Below, one piece after another: positions 1 through 12,848 of a DNA stretch of 64,000 nt. Location of the stretch: the NCBI GenBank assembly GCA_905221605.1, contig CAJNDS010002210.1:104501-168500 (forward strand), read 5' to 3'. Each line of letters opens with the position of its first letter. The first letter of the stretch is position 1. Under the pieces are notes generated by a model. It was not told where the DNA came from and did no database searches. It saw only the letters and a list, made by a program, of their open reading frames with translations. This DNA comes from Symbiodinium natans. Lineage: Eukaryota; Sar; Dinophyceae; Suessiales; Symbiodiniaceae. A program made the position numbers and the translations under genes.

Positions 1-1900
1 TGAGTACCCATGGCTAAGATTGACCTGAAATGCAGAGCCTCCTAAGCCCCTACATGGACATGTCGGGTTGTGAGCTGATGAAAGCGTCACCGTGCAGGTG
101 CGAAAGTGTGCTAACATCCCCCGGCACCATTTCGTGTCGCGCTGCAACAAGGTCATGCTCAGAGGTCAGGGCGGGTTGCTCTGTATACCAACGCATGACC
201 AATTCGGGTAAGGAAGTTTTTTTTTTTAGTCTCTTTGAGCTCAACTTTGTCCGCCCCTTTAAGGCCGGTGACGACGCCGTTCCCAACGGCGGCTGCCTGC
301 TGCTGGCATCTCTGGCGCTGGATGCGCAGAAACCACCGAGGCCTGGCCAGGTCATCTAAGTCTGCTTGGAGCCACTTCAGAAGCGAAGGCCTCCGACTGG
401 GAGCCCTCGTCCTCACCGGCCTGCGGCACATTGTGAGGGGAGGGGCCTGAACACATGTGCTTGACGTCAGAACTACCGGATTTCATAGCGAGCCTGCACC
501 CCTTCGGGCTCCAGGTTCTCTGCAGGCTCTGCAGCAACGTCGTCCGCCTGGTGCAAAGTCTAAGAAGACCGTGGTCCCAACTCACTGAGGCGGTTCGTTT
601 CCAGCCGATTGGGGTTGAAGTTCTGTCGTACAGGGCTCCTTCACTTCTTCAACGGCAGAAGCTCCGGCTGCGCCAGATGCAGAGGCAGCACCAGCTGCGC
701 GCAGTAGATGTTGCTGCAGCCTCAATGCAGACTGCACACACACACACACACTGCAATTCCAAAACTAAAGCTAAACAGAGAGAGACAGAGGGAGAGAGAG
801 AGAGAGAGAGAGAAAAAAAAAAAAAGAAAGAGAATAGACAGAGAAAGAGAGAGCGAGAGAGATAGAGAGGGAGTTGAGGCAACTTAGTTAGGCATCAGGT
901 CCTATCACCCCTCGGCCAATGATCACTGCCAGGATGTGAGAACATTGTACAAGCAAAAAATGGCGACATTGCAATGCGCTCTGACGGTCTAGCAGGGCAC
1001 CGCAATCACACTGTAGCAAGGTGAGGCACTGGTTTCGGAGAAGTCTCTCTACCTGAGATGTGCAGAACTACTCCCTTTGCAACCGTGGATCTGAACCGTG
1101 TTGAGAACAGGCTGCGGGCAGACAAAACAATTTGGGTTTCGTTGTTGCGATACTCGGGGCAGTACGGCTACTATCAAAGCCCTTTCTGCACACCTGTCGA
1201 TGCAACTGCTGTGAATCAAGCATGTGACCAAGTCACAACAAGCTTGCCCGGACCAATACAAAAAGGATAGGATACATCTTCAATTCAATGCTGGTGGTCT
1301 TGATTGCGTACTGCCACTTGCAGAAATCTACAAGGCGTTTCTCCACCTGATCTGATACTGCACACTGAAGGGACAGCTGAAATGCATGGCTTCAGCATAC
1401 GGATGTCCACATCATGCACAGCACATCACACAGCGCAAATAACAAATATGTATGCACATGTCCGCAGCACAAACGGATTCGAACCACCGGGCATCTGAAC
1501 TTCGCGCCCTCCCTGCAGCAAGGTGGCCGCCTTTCGCCTCAGTCGCTCTTCTGAGGCACGCTGCTGCGCCCGGAGCCGGAGAGTCTGCCACCTCAGGGTT
1601 TCTTCTGGGCAGCGAGCTCGTGTCGCCCCCTCCCCCCCCCCCCCCCCCGGGCCAAGAAGCAAGGAAAGTCTAAAAACCCCCTCAACCCAAACCAAAGAAG
1701 CCAAAGCCAAAGAGATTCAAACCCCAAACCCAGAGAATCCAAACGAGTTTAGAACTATAAGAACTCTGAAAAGAAGGACTTGCACGCTAGGCAAGCAAGG
1801 GGCTTCAGTGCTGGCGGGGGCCCATCAAACACGAAGACCTGCACCAGGGGAGGCCAAGGGATTGTACAGGGGCTCACAAAGGCCGTAAGAAGGCCATTTG
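1..1900. other. No gene recognised
   Basis: Contains a CA run (about 735-752), a GA/A-rich purine microsatellite (780-868) and a C tract (about 1628-1648). A minus-strand frame near 120-210 (SEHDLVAARHEMVPGDVSTL) looks somewhat protein-like but has no supporting signals. Confidence 0.4.
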
Positions 1901-1903
1901 GCT

Positions 1904-1980
1904 AAACCCTAAACCCTAAACCCTAAACCCTAAACCCTAAACCCTAAACCCTAAACCCTAAACCCTAAACCCTAAACCCT
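1904..1980. repeat. Telomere-type array, CCCTAAA x11
   Basis: Perfect heptamer repeat on the plus strand, internal to the sequence. Confidence 0.97.
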
Positions 1981-1999
1981 ATGCCTATGACACAGGTTC

Positions 2000-4900
2000 T
2001 CGCATGGCACGGAAGAATCAGCAAAGACGTGGCGCCGTCGCTTGCGTGCATTTCATGCCTTGCGAGGCTTGCGCAACCCCTGCGATCCAAGTCGCTGGTC
2101 TGATCTTGAGGTACAACCTTGGGCTTCTTTGCACAAATCATGCGCAACTGTGCAGCTGGACTGCATCGACTTAGGAGCTCGTTACTCCTGGGGCTGAAGC
2201 TGGGGCAGAGTGTACTCAGTGGTCAAACTCAAGTTCCACAGTACAGATGCCGGAAGGCAGTTTGCAGATCCGCCGAAAGAAGCCAATCATGTGCGCTCCT
2301 TTGACCATATCACCTAGCAGCACCGTGGCACGCCAGCTCGTTCAGATACAGGGTGAGCTGCCCCCCCGCCTTTCTCATCTCTCATGGCCTTCCTGCGAAC
2401 ATGGCTCCAGTCAGGGTGTAAGAATCGAAGTTCAAACTCAGGGGTGCAGCAGTTGGCACGCTAAGCCAAGCTGCAGGAAGTGGTACATCCATATGCTCGC
2501 CTTGGCGACATGTATTGAACATGCCCGCTGCCAGCTTGTGGTCCCCGAGACTTCTCTAACCATCAGCACCCCATCTCAGGCCAGGTTGCATCTACGGCGA
2601 CCACCTTGTTCTCGAGGGCCTTGGTCCCGGAGGTGCAGATGCTCGCAATCCGAAGCCCTCCCTGGTCATGGGGCCAGACAGTAAAGTTGACTCGCTGCCC
2701 TGCTGGGGACGCCAGGTCCCAAAGGCCTCAAGCAGCCAAAGTCCCACAAAAACACGGGCCAATCTGCACACACACACACACACACACACACAAAAGCCAG
2801 CCTTGTACACCCATGGCTGCCAAGTACGGTCATCTACGAAAAGGATGGATGCTGTTTCTCTGCTGCATTGTGAGCATGATTTGCCCTTGCTTGGCTGCTC
2901 TTTGTTCAACAGTGGCCAAACCTATGAATCTACAAGCTGGGAATCTTGGACAATGTTCCATGGATAGATGGCCTGCGTAGCCATTGCTAGGGACGGACGG
3001 CAAAGCACATATACATCAGGAAGAACACAACTCTCAGCCGCATGTGTGGAAGCGCTATGTCGCATGTTTGAACGAGATGGTCTTGTTTCAGATTGACAGA
3101 ACAAGGAGACGGTCACACAGAGACATGATACACGCCAAAGACGTCTTGCCTCTCGAATCTGCTGCCTGGAGCAGGAAGCAACGCCCTTATTTTCTTGAAA
3201 AGCACCGAAACCGTAAACCCATAAACGGCTCTAAACCTCTGCGTCCTTTGATGGCTCTGGCAATACCTGGGGCGATGGCGCGGCCAAAGCGCAGCACTCG
3301 TTCAGGTCATGGCTCCTGGTAGTTTCATCCCAAGAGCTGCAAAGTCTAAGTCTACACCGCAGCTCAGGGCAGTCAATTGGACTTCTTCTGAAGCTGAACT
3401 GTGCAGGTGCCAACAGCAAATCTCCGACACCAGCCATCGGGGAAGATTGTGGCACCTGAATGGGTCAGCTGAACCACACATCGCATCTGGAAGCACCCGC
3501 ATGAATCCCTCGGCATGCCTTCCGCTGCTTTGCCCAGGCTGCCATCTCCTGTCAAGTACCTGTCACAAGATCCCTTTAAGAGCCTCTGTAACTCTGTAAC
3601 TGCCATCTCCACAAAATCACAGCCAGGTTTGCAAGATGGCCGTCCACTGGATTGAACCATCCTGGTTGGTGTCTACATGAGGACCTGAGAAGGCCCACCG
3701 GAAGGCGCCTCCCCACTCCCCACCTGCACTGCAAACCACTACGTACGAGCAGCATTCCGAAAAATGGGCCAGGTGGAAGACTTCTTTCAAGCTTGGCTTC
3801 TTCGGGACTAGAACCAATGTCGAGTGCGCGGCGCAGAAAGCCTCCTGGCCTCGCTAGCGCAAGGCGAGGGGCAAGGGGACGTCTCTTCCGCGCACGGCAC
3901 ACACGGTGCAGAAACTGATGCCCCCTTTTCGCGTGGCAGCAGAGCTTGGACAAAAGCAAGCCAAGTGAAATGCCGACACATGCCAATTTTTTAGTCAATA
4001 AGTCCAGCACGGATAGGCGATGAACTCCAGAGGTTGCCCATGCGTTTCAGGCATGCGTACTGCGCGATGCAGGCCTGAGAAGCAACTTGGGGGGGCTCTT
4101 TGCACAGAGGCCAAGGCCACCCCACCAAGGCCTTGATGTTGAGGTTGCATGTGGAAAGTTGTGGACAAGAAGATGTCGGATGTTGAGTCCGGGTTTTTTT
4201 GAGAGCTCGCCAGAAAACAGCTCCAGAGGTTTGGGTCTGCAAGGCTTTAGACCAGGCGTCGTTTCGGAGTTCTATAGCCCCACTTTGCATCAAGGGTTCC
4301 AAAGATCTTCACAGCGGGAGCGTGGGATAAAGGCCCCTACTGGCGCCAGGCATCCTAGATCAATGGGGCTTCCTTTCTTGGTGTTTACCGGGGCCTGGAA
4401 AGAGATGCACCAAGGGGCCAAGGGTATCCATTACGAGCCTCCTGATTAGAAGTGAGCAGCGAAAACTTGCAGTTCCAAGCACTTGTGGACCCGGAGATGA
4501 ATGGCCCCGAAAACTCCTCTCCAGATCTGCTACCAGGCTTGGCAGAATGCAATGCGTTTCTGCGCATATTAGGGACATAGTTGCATCTCAACTGATACAG
4601 CATTCATCATCTACTCTTCGACAACAGCGATGTTCTTCGCAAGACTCTGTTTTCAACGCAATGCGCGTGGTCAGGTCTTTGGTCAAGTCTTTGCTCAGCT
4701 AGTGAAGCACATTACAAACATACTCTCGCTTGCTACGTCTTCAAGACCTCAGCACATCACCAAGCGACTGATGGTGCAGCAGCTCCAAATCTTGAGGTCT
4801 TGAGAGGGACTGGAAGCCTGCAGGTGAGCTTGCGCAATCCTGACAAAAGGTAATGCAATGGTGCTCACTTGTCACTTAGCCGCATGCTGCAGCAGATCAG

Positions 4901-5100
4901 AAACGGGATCACAGTAGCGTCATTGTTGGGGACGGTGGTTCTACTGCGTTAGATTATGCAGGTTTGGCTTCGGGTTTTGTATGCCCCATCAAGGACCTAT
5001 AGCTCTTGGCGAGCCCCCAAGGGCTCCAACTCTGTTGTCAGATCCGCACCAACGTTTCAATCCAGGCCAACCGCTGTGTCCTTAATAATCCATTTCCCAA
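2000..5100. other. No intact gene recognised
   Basis: Apart from the EF-hand relic near 3.6 kb and a CA microsatellite at about 2767-2794, I see no supported gene or element. Confidence 0.35.
3570..3720 (-). pseudogene. Broken EF-hand relic
   Basis: The minus strand reads HVDTNQDGSIQW and, about 25 nt later in another frame, DFVEMAVTELQRLLKG. Joined, these would make a normal EF-hand loop and exiting helix (D-x-N-x-D-G-x-I-x-x-x-D). The interruption is too short for an ordinary intron, so I read it as a decayed copy, though an unusual splice cannot be excluded. Confidence 0.3.
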
Positions 5101-5104
5101 TAAG

Positions 5105-5735
5105 TTACACTGTAACTGCGGGGCGGTGCAGAATGTACAGAGTTGTGGCAGACTTTGCTTGCAGCTGCCTGGCATATCTGGCAGCATCGGAAGGCAAAAA
5201 CTGTGAAATGTGCTCCGGCTTGGCACCGGCTCGTCGTACCCCTTTACATACAAGGTAGGCACTGCTTAAAAAATTTCGTGCGAAGGCCGTCCAGGTGCTT
5301 TGGTGCTCAGGGTGACATGTTGCTTGGCAAGTGTCAGACAGCATCTGTGCCAGGCTTCCCACGAAACACTTGAAACAGAGATTTGGCCAAGAGGCCACAC
5401 AACCGCTATTTGAAACGTGTTGCATGAATTCAGAGCAGCGGAATTGGCTGGAACAAGAGAGCCAGAATCTTCAAACAAGGCGGGTGAGCAGGAAGGCTGC
5501 TTGACGCGAGGCCGTCACTTAGCCCCACAAGCTCTGGCTCTTGCCACCATGATTAATTACTGGTCGCTTCAGTCGGATAGCAGCCCATGTAGCGAGCCTC
5601 TCCGACATCGAACTGTTGGCCGTTGTGACGGCAACCTGATTCCTCTGTACAAACCACTGCTGTCCAGAGTGCCTCAGTGGCCACATCTTAAAACGCTCAG
5701 CCACATCCGGCATCTGCCTGTGGATCCCATTCGAT
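5105..5735. repeat. Dispersed repeat, copy 1
   Basis: About 600 bp that recurs at 23190-23800 in the same orientation with many substitutions and indels. On the minus strand both copies keep protein-like frames (SLAQMLSDTCQAT and TWTAFAR in one, VAERFKMWPL in another), so it may be a decayed gene or element rather than plain noncoding repeat. Confidence 0.7.
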
Positions 5736-5739
5736 GACT

Positions 5740-5990
5740 TCCCTCGGCTGCAAGGGCACGAGATGCACAAGCCTGCAGCAGGGCAACCTTCCTCGCACTT
5801 GTGCAGGCAGGGCGCACGGTGTACTCATGCAAGAAACTCCCGTCATGCTTCACCGCTGCTCTGATCGGCTTGCCATCTCCGTCGATGAGAAAGCGCACTA
5901 TCCTGCTCATGCTCTCCAACCGCCCGGCTCATGCACTCAACAAGCAGCCCAACTTCCAATCTGCTGGCAAAGATTCTTCGCTTTCAGCGT
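5740..5990 (-). CDS. Candidate exons of an unidentified gene
   Basis: Minus-strand pieces read VEVKVDVAIGTLKAKNLCQQ (about 5998-5940) and RIVRFLIDGDGKPIRAAVKH followed by DGSFLHEYTVRPACT (about 5895-5755). Third positions are mostly G/C. Downstream the reading continues into a block (5105-5735) that recurs at 23.2-23.8 kb, where the frame GIHRQMPDVAERFKMWPL is conserved. I do not recognise the family. Confidence 0.35.
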
Positions 5991-7242
5991 GCCGATCGCC
6001 ACATCAACCTTCACTTCAACATAATCCTGGCACCATTGCAATGCGAAGCAGCTCACCGGAAACACTTGTCCTCAGCCTGGCAATGTCGATAACGGACGCT
6101 TATCAGAGTCAACTAACGATGCCTGACTGCATGCTGCCTTCGTGACCCTCCAAACTAGCAACTCCAAACTGACAGCTCATGTTCTCATGCAGCTGACCCT
6201 AAACCCTAAACCCTGAGAGTGGCGGCCTCGCACGGTGACATGAAAGGGTCACACCAAAACCGGTTCTCGGCTTCATCGCCTCGGGAGACAGGGAAGTGGA
6301 AAGCAGCCGGCTACTGAGACCGGGCATTGCCACCCGCAACTATAGTGGCATTGTTACTAGCACTTGCCCCTTACAAGTCGCCTCGTAATCCACTTGAGTC
6401 ACTTGAACCTTAAACTTAGAAACTCAACACCCTAGCACCCGAACGGTCCGAATGAAGTCAGCAGAAGAGTAACACCTCCCTGGTTGAAACTGGTCTTGCT
6501 ACACCCGAAGCCGTAAACCCAAGAGTTTGCCACAGCCTTCACAACACCGTCCGGAAGACCCTTTAGAACCCAACCCTTTTTGCGAAAGGCAAGACCCGAG
6601 CACTATACCCTTTTAAGCATGGACTGTGGAGGCAAGACCCTCATCCCGAAACCCTCAGATGCCTAAAACAAAAAAACGGGGAACTAGGACGAAGCCAAGG
6701 CGCCGGGAAGCCGCCAAAGCAGCCGGGAGTCGACATCCGATGTATCCCTGGGAGACGGAGATGTCAACCCAGAGAAATATGTGGGTTTCCGAAGATGTGG
6801 GGTGCTTTTTTTCTGTTTTGAGGGGGGGGGGTTTCCTTTAAGGACTCTTCCATGTTGGGGTATAATGCGGGATTCCCTATGTGGGGAAATACCCATACTA
6901 GTGTCAACCCTATCCGTCTTTGAAAGGTGAGGCGAGGGAGGCAATCCTCAGCTGGGCGCGCCGGGTTGGCGGGACAGCCTCACACCAGACATCCCAAGCA
7001 GATGGCGAGACGCATCGGGTTCCGTGAGATCAAGTTTACCCACCCTAGGCCCTACTACGGCCCTACGACATACCGGAGTGGCCTATCATCTACTGCTTGG
7101 AACTTCCCCAAGCGGTTGCGATTTTGTACAGCCCTCGCAGCACTCCTTACTTATCCTCACCAGGACAATGGTCCGGCCCAATCAAACACGAACTAGGGCA
7201 TCTTCGACGCCAGGAGGAACTCCCCACTGAGTCGCTGTCTTA

Positions 7243-7488
7243 TCAATCCTCCGAAAGTGGGACAGCCATACGACTGCGCACGCTTGTGGCGGTAAAGACT
7301 GGGGAGCCGCTTCCAAGCTCACAACCAAAGCCAGATACGTAGTACACATGCATGCAATGCGTAGGTACGCATGCAGCATGCATGACAATGTATGAGCCGT
7401 AGAATACAGACCGACACATGTCAAAGCCGTCATTGCTGCCAAGGTGCTGCCAGCGGCCCACGAAATCAGACAGCAGGTCCTTGTCCAA
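7243..7488 (-). CDS. Small ORF, possible exon
   Basis: The minus strand reads MDKDLLSDFVGRWQHLGSND and continues open for about 80 codons. The first part looks protein-like; the rest does not. No family or splice sites are established. Confidence 0.18.
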   Translation of the reverse strand: MDKDLLSDFVGRWQHLGSNDGFDMCRSVFYGSYIVMHAACVPTHCMHVYYVSGFGCELGSGSPVFTATSVRSRMAVPLSED

Positions 7489-8949
7489 AGGCGTGGCGCT
7501 GTGGCTCGGGACGCAAAGGCAATGTCCGCCTCATGGTGCTGGCTTTCAGATTCGACGGTCGGACAACAAGCAAATGTGTGCCACAGTCAGTGCTTAAAGG
7601 CTTAGCGGCCAGAGTATTTTGCAGACTTCTTCTCCATGTCATACATGTAGGTCTCCGAATGGTTGCGTGTGCTTCGCTGCACTGTCATCTGCCGGTTTGG
7701 AGTATCTGCTCGGATACCTTGACGCAGCAGATACATGCTGGAATTATGCTGGAACGCTTCTAAAGACGAAGTCGGATCCTTACACAGCGGGCACCGAACT
7801 TGGCCCTCTCAGCGCTTCTCGCACAGTTGCCTGCATCCTCATGCGCCGCTCTAAAGGTGGATTGATCATCTGTCTCACGACACAAAGTCCACGGCTGCGA
7901 CTGCCGCGGATTAGGATACAATCCGGCTTCCCAGATCATGTCTTACATGCAGGTATTTCGGGGCCTTGGCTAAGGACCTCTGCTGCCACGGAGCGAAAAA
8001 GAGAAACTCTCGAAGAATCACGGTAAGCAGCCTTCCTGAGGTGCCCCAAACTCCAAACCAAGAAAGCAGACCCTTGCCCAGGCAATTCACAGCTGATGGA
8101 TAACTTAAACTTTCAGACCATACCGAGGGCAGGGACAGAGTTGGTTCTTTCTGCCCCTAAACCGCGCAAGAACCTGTTGTTTTGGGAGCAGAGCCCAAAA
8201 GCTTCGAAAACAACCGGGGGGGCTCCGTGCAATCGGCCTTCAGGTTTACGAAAGAAACTTCATGTTGGCCTGGTGAAGTGGTTTTGAGTCTGAGTGTGCT
8301 CTCTTACTGAACGGGCTCGGGCGATTTTGCGCCACCGCACTGCGCTGGCGGCAGAGTAGTGACCTGTTTGATCATGAGCGTGCGTATGTAACAGGGGTCG
8401 CGGGTTGGCCTTACTGACTTGTGCTGCGTTTGGGAGTACCCAGCGTAGGGAGGCTGGGCATCGCTGTGTCTTCCGTCCGCGAGCTCGTTTTCGTCAAGCT
8501 GCCGGCGTGACCGAGCCACGTCATGTCTGCGCCCGTTGTTGCATTCCCATATTGTTGGGTTGTCTTGCATGTATGCACGTTTGACGTGTTGCAATCCCCT
8601 GGTGCTGCTTTGTCCTCGCGCCACCCTCAGAAGTAGGGAAGGCCGTGTTTAGAGCTCAGCCTGAATCTTGAAATTGAATATGAAACTTCGGGAACCTGAA
8701 AGTAAGAGCAAAAGGGCACCCTACCTCTGGAGAGCCCGCCTACGTTTTGCACCTTTTCAAGGCCAAACAAAAGGGTAGTCGCAGAAGAATGGTGTTTCCA
8801 CAGGAATGGCAGTTTTGGTAGTCGCAAAATGACGGGTGTCAATTTCGTTGCAAGACACCAAAAGTCACGTGCACTTTATCGAAGATTCTGGAGCACTTCG
8901 TGAAAAAAAGAAACCCCATTCTTGTATGTATTTGCAACTGGACACACAC

Positions 8950-9032
8950 GCCACACCCACCCCCCCCACCCACCCACCCACCCACCCACACACCCACCCA
9001 CCGACACACACACACACACACACACACACATT
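8950..9032. repeat. CCCA and CA microsatellite
   Basis: Alternating CCCAC and CA units on the plus strand. Confidence 0.9.
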
Positions 9033-9459
9033 CAAAACTCGATGAAAGCACCAAGCTAGCTGCAAAGGGGCGCTGTGCCTCTCACTCTTCTGGGCCAAGG
9101 CTCATATTGAAGGCAATTAGCTTCACATCAAAACCTGAGTCCACACAGCTTGCCAATGGAAAGACCAACCGGAAGCGTAATTCTGCACGACGAAGTCCCA
9201 TGTGCTGTCAAGTGTCGACTTGGCAAAGGGTTTAAAGGCTCGTGGCCAATGTGGATCACTGTGAGCTCCGGGACATTTTCGAGGACTCTTGCCACCTGTG
9301 TTATTATCATTATTATAACTATTAATATTAATACAAATATTGGTATGAAGACTAAAGCAAAGGGAAGCAACCTGGGCGTCGTTGGAACACTTCCCATACA
9401 ATATCAGCTGATCCGTGATTCCAAAGCATAGAGTAAAAGCATGGCGACCGAGGCACCAA

Positions 9460-9850
9460 ACTGTGCGGGCCCTGCCGCCACGGCAAGACTTGCTCCCCAG
9501 CTATCCAGCGCTGACCTTGTGTATGTGGCCATCACAGATCACAGAATCTTCTTGTCCACGGTGCGTTCACTGGTGTCATTGCATGAATAGCAGACAGGCC
9601 AAAGTTACAATGCTGAGAAATGCCCAAGTGAACTTCGATGGCGCGGCTCAGTTCTGAAACCTGGGCAAAAAACAAAAGATGGCTCGGCATCCGGCACAGC
9701 TGTGGTCTCTCACCCTCGTGCTCACGCAAGAACATCTGCGGCCTTGCTACTGCGGCCTAGAGGCTGGCATTCCACTGTGTACTGCGAGCATCAAACTTTC
9801 ACCGGACAGTTTTCGGACTTCCAGCTCCCAGGTCGTCTCTACCTTCTTGA
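9460..9850 (-). CDS. Ubiquitin-like domain exons
   Basis: Exon 9850-9783 follows a pyrimidine-rich acceptor and reads TTWELEVRKLSGESLMLA, ending at a GTACAC donor. A second acceptor with a long T tract precedes exon 9660-about 9614, reading VSELSRAIEVHLGIS. A third piece near 9525-9460 reads QRWIAGEQVLP. Together these follow the ubiquitin-like pattern: first strand with the LSG turn, the helix VSEL..AI...LGI, then QRL-type strand. Dinoflagellate proteins often carry such an N-terminal ubiquitin-like domain ahead of ankyrin or other repeats (established family knowledge); none was recognised downstream here. The junction of exons 2 and 3 is unresolved. The start codon and the remainder of the gene were not found. 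Confidence 0.5.
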
Positions 9851-10219
9851 CTGCAAGAAAGCTCTTGCAGAGATTTGCACCCGCAGTGCAAACCCGACTA
9901 TGAACCCCACTGCACGAAGGACATCGGAGGACTGTGGTCCTGGCCGTATCTGTACTCAGCTGAACGCTCGACCTTAAGCAATCAGCTGGGAAACCCGTGC
10001 CGCCTTCACTGTGCCTGCCGTGGGCCTCGTGCATCCCGACTCTCAAAACCCAAAACCCACAATGGCATTGCAGCTTAAGCTCGCAAGAAGCTCCTCCTCA
10101 AATGAAAAGTCTGACAGGCCATCTAGGTCAGAATCCTCCTCGCATGAAAGCTCAGATACCTGTTGACGTAGTGCTTTCCAGGTTACAGGCTGACCCTCCG
10201 TGGATGGTACAAATTTATC

Positions 10220-10350
10220 TTACATATAATATATATATATATATAGTATATTGTATATAATATATTATGTATTATAGATAATATATTTTCTATTTTATAT
10301 TACACATTATATATAATACATTGTATATTGTATATTATTTATTATATATT
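10220..10350. repeat. AT-rich TA microsatellite tract
   Basis: TA-dominated sequence of about 130 bp with degenerate TATAATA units. Confidence 0.85.
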
Positions 10351-10527
10351 CTTCAATTGCATAGCTTGAAAGCCTCTCCTCACACGACGAGTGTGTAAAG
10401 CTTAATAAGGACTCTGTTGATGCTTCCCTTGTCCGACCACACACGCACACAAAATAATGCAACACAGCGTGCGCGAGCGCGCATGCGTCTTGGCAACGCA
10501 TCGGGCTCCTCTGGGCCAAGGAATCCA

Positions 10528-10812
10528 TCAGCCTCTCTGGTTGCCAGAAGGGCTGTGACCGCTCCCGCCATAACATAATCTGCTGGTTCTGATTGAGCCC
10601 TCATGGCCGCAGGAGATAGGAGACTGTACTTCTGCGATCCTAGCTTGGCTGTTTGCTTGATGTATAGCTTCTACAGCCACTCTCGCTTGGGGTGAGAGTC
10701 TGGGACGAACTGCAGGGCGAGTTGTTGGGCTAACAATGGTGCCACGTTGGCTAGGAGCTGGACGTTTTGCGATGCGCTCCAAGGTAGCGTTGGCTGCCTC
10801 CTCTGCATGCAT
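10528..10812 (-). CDS. Small ORF, possible exon
   Basis: A frame of 94 codons reads AEEAANATLERIAKRPAPSQ and SPQARVAVEAIHQANSQARI, rich in Ala, Arg and Gln and likely helical. No acceptor or donor was fixed and no family is recognised. It could be one exon of a larger minus-strand gene. Confidence 0.22.
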   Translation of the reverse strand: MHAEEAANATLERIAKRPAPSQRGTIVSPTTRPAVRPRLSPQARVAVEAIHQANSQARIAEVQSPISCGHEGSIRTSRLCYGGSGHSPSGNQRG

Positions 10813-11178
10813 GACCTTGCAGTAACAGCAATCGCTCTTTCACGCGCAGTGCCTCGAGGTTACAGCTTTCCACAAGACGGCACAGACCTGCGTCAGATCC
10901 AAACAAACTGCCCCAAGGACCTGGGGGAGTGAGTTTTGAGTGCTGCACCCTGCGTCTGGTCAGGCCTTCTCCAAGGCCTTGGCTCAGACATTCTTAGTTA
11001 AGTATTAATTAACTATTAAGTAAGTCTTACTTATTTATTAATCTATTTAGTAAATACAAATCTCGAACCTAAGCTCCAGCGCGAGAAGATGCGAGCCACA
11101 ACCATGCCCAAGCCTCCAGCCCTGGGGAGCCAAACCAATCAGGAGCTCACACTCGTCAGAGCTGAGAAAGTCCTCGGA

Positions 11179-11267
11179 ACCCTAAACCCTAAACCCTAAA
11201 CCCTAAACCCTAAACCCTAAACCCTAAACCCTAAACCCTAACCCTAAACCCTAAACCCTAAACCCTA
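11179..11267. repeat. Telomere-type array, CCCTAAA
   Basis: About 12 heptamers with one CCCTAA hexamer, plus strand. Confidence 0.97.
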
Positions 11268-11279
11268 CAAGCTCAATAA

Positions 11280-12060
11280 ATAGCAGATTTATCAAACCCC
11301 AAAATGTAGCCGCGAGACTACGGACGATTCTTCGTTTTTGCACACAGAGGAGGCCCAACGAGTCCTCGATGACATAGACGCTCGGCATCTTCTGGGACAA
11401 GATCCGGATGTCGCCCCTCCCAGGCATCAGGCTGTACATGGCTGTACGTGTAACCGTGTAACTACCGTGTGGCCTTGCAGAAGTGGCAGGGGACGGCTGA
11501 TGTGCCAAAGGCAAACCATCAAATCCTTGCTTTGTGCGGTTGTGGGTCGTTGGGCGTCATCCGGAACATCAGACTGGGCCGCTTGCGCAAGTCCAAAGGA
11601 TGCACCAGCCGCTGATAGGGCTCATAGCCTAGGACAGCATGCGGAACAGTGAGCTCTTCGAAGAAGCAGCAATCAGATGGAACAACAGGGGTCTCAACAA
11701 AAAGCACGCAGATGACCCCGATTCTGGGATGTGCGGAAATCGAAGCCTCCGACCGAACTGGGCCGTCCGTCTCGAAAAAGATCTTTCAACTATTTCAAAA
11801 TGCTCATCAAGTCCAGAGTACGCAAGCAGCCTTGGCACTCTGCCAAGCGCCTCCAAACCCGAAACATCGATGACCGTTGTCTCTGAGTCGGGGCCCGGCC
11901 CGAAAGCCCCAAAACCCCGCAAAACCCTCTCAGCTCCATGGTTGGTCCAAGTTTGACACTCATGCTACTAGAAGCTACCAGGCCTATGAAGCCAAGCGGC
12001 GGAACCATCGCTGGGCAATCCACTTTTCGCCTTCCGGCGCAAGCATCTAACACCGTCCTC
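11280..12060 (-). CDS. Candidate exons of an unidentified gene
   Basis: Three protein-like minus-strand segments lie in order: about 11900-11740 (LLAYSGLDEHFEIVERSF), about 11707-11519 (CCFFEELTVPHAVLGYEPYQ, then RLVHPLDLRKRPSLMFRMT) and about 11440-11290 (GRGDIRILSQKMPSVYVIED). Codon and residue use look like real protein rather than chance, but I could not place splice junctions with confidence or name a family. A CCCTAAA array lies immediately downstream at 11179-11267. Confidence 0.3.
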
Positions 12061-12814
12061 CAGAACCGCTTCTAAGTCAGTAGCAAAAGGAGAGAAAACA
12101 ACAACGAAGTAAACTCCTTCACAGGCATAACCACAACACCTCTCTCCGAACTTAGAGAAACTGTCAAGAACAAGCCACCATTCTGCAAAAGTAACTTATG
12201 TAAGAACTCCACATGGGGCACTACGACCCAGGTTTCCCAGTTCAACAGCAACACCCTTGGAAAACCCGTTCAACTTCACCAAAGGGAACAAATGCGCATT
12301 CTGCTGCTACGAGAAGACCTGTGCTGGCGTCTCGATGGTTGCACCGTCACCCAGTTCACCCCATTTTTTCATTTAGCTGCCAAGAAGTTTGCAACTGCAT
12401 CTGTGAACTGAGCTGGCTGCATTTGTGGACGAGAGCTGATGTACGATGAGTTTTCTAATTGTTGGACATCTTGTTCTTGCTTTCGATGGCGTTGACAACC
12501 AGCATTTATACTGCCCATACTTCATTAAGTCCGTTTTCGAGAAAGATTCTATCAGAACCATCAGTATAAGATTAATAACACGGGATATGCAAAGTTTTGG
12601 GCCCTGCATAGCCTTGCTGTATGGCAGTGGTTTCGGGAAGTCGGCTAAAAGCTCCCTGCAACTTCTCCCCTCCTTTTTGCATCCGGGCACTACGCGATAT
12701 TTGCCCCCCTCCTAACCCAAAGCCGCCACAACGTGCCTTGCTTCACAGGGCAGGCGGCATGCTCGGCCATGCGGTCTTTCTGCCCTGCCTCGTCAGAAGC
12801 TGCCCCTTACCATG

Positions 12815-12848
<34 letters not shown>

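Larger units (their letters stand above)
6000..9400. other. No gene confidently recognised
   Basis: Holds a two-unit CCCTAAA stretch at about 6196-6210, a G tract near 6823-6833, scattered short frames, and a C/CA-rich microsatellite at 8950-9032. Nothing else is supported. Confidence 0.35.

Noticed and set aside
1430-1570. tRNA-like TTCGAATCC motif on the minus strand
   Set aside because: No acceptor stem or D and anticodon arms at the right distances.
1875-1905. Possible spliced-leader relic near GGCCATTTGGCT
   Set aside because: Only a partial, gapped match to the dinoflagellate leader; other partial matches (about 2975) are no better.
1904-1980. Chromosome end
   Set aside because: The arrays are short, internal, occur in both orientations and are flanked by unique sequence, so they are interstitial.
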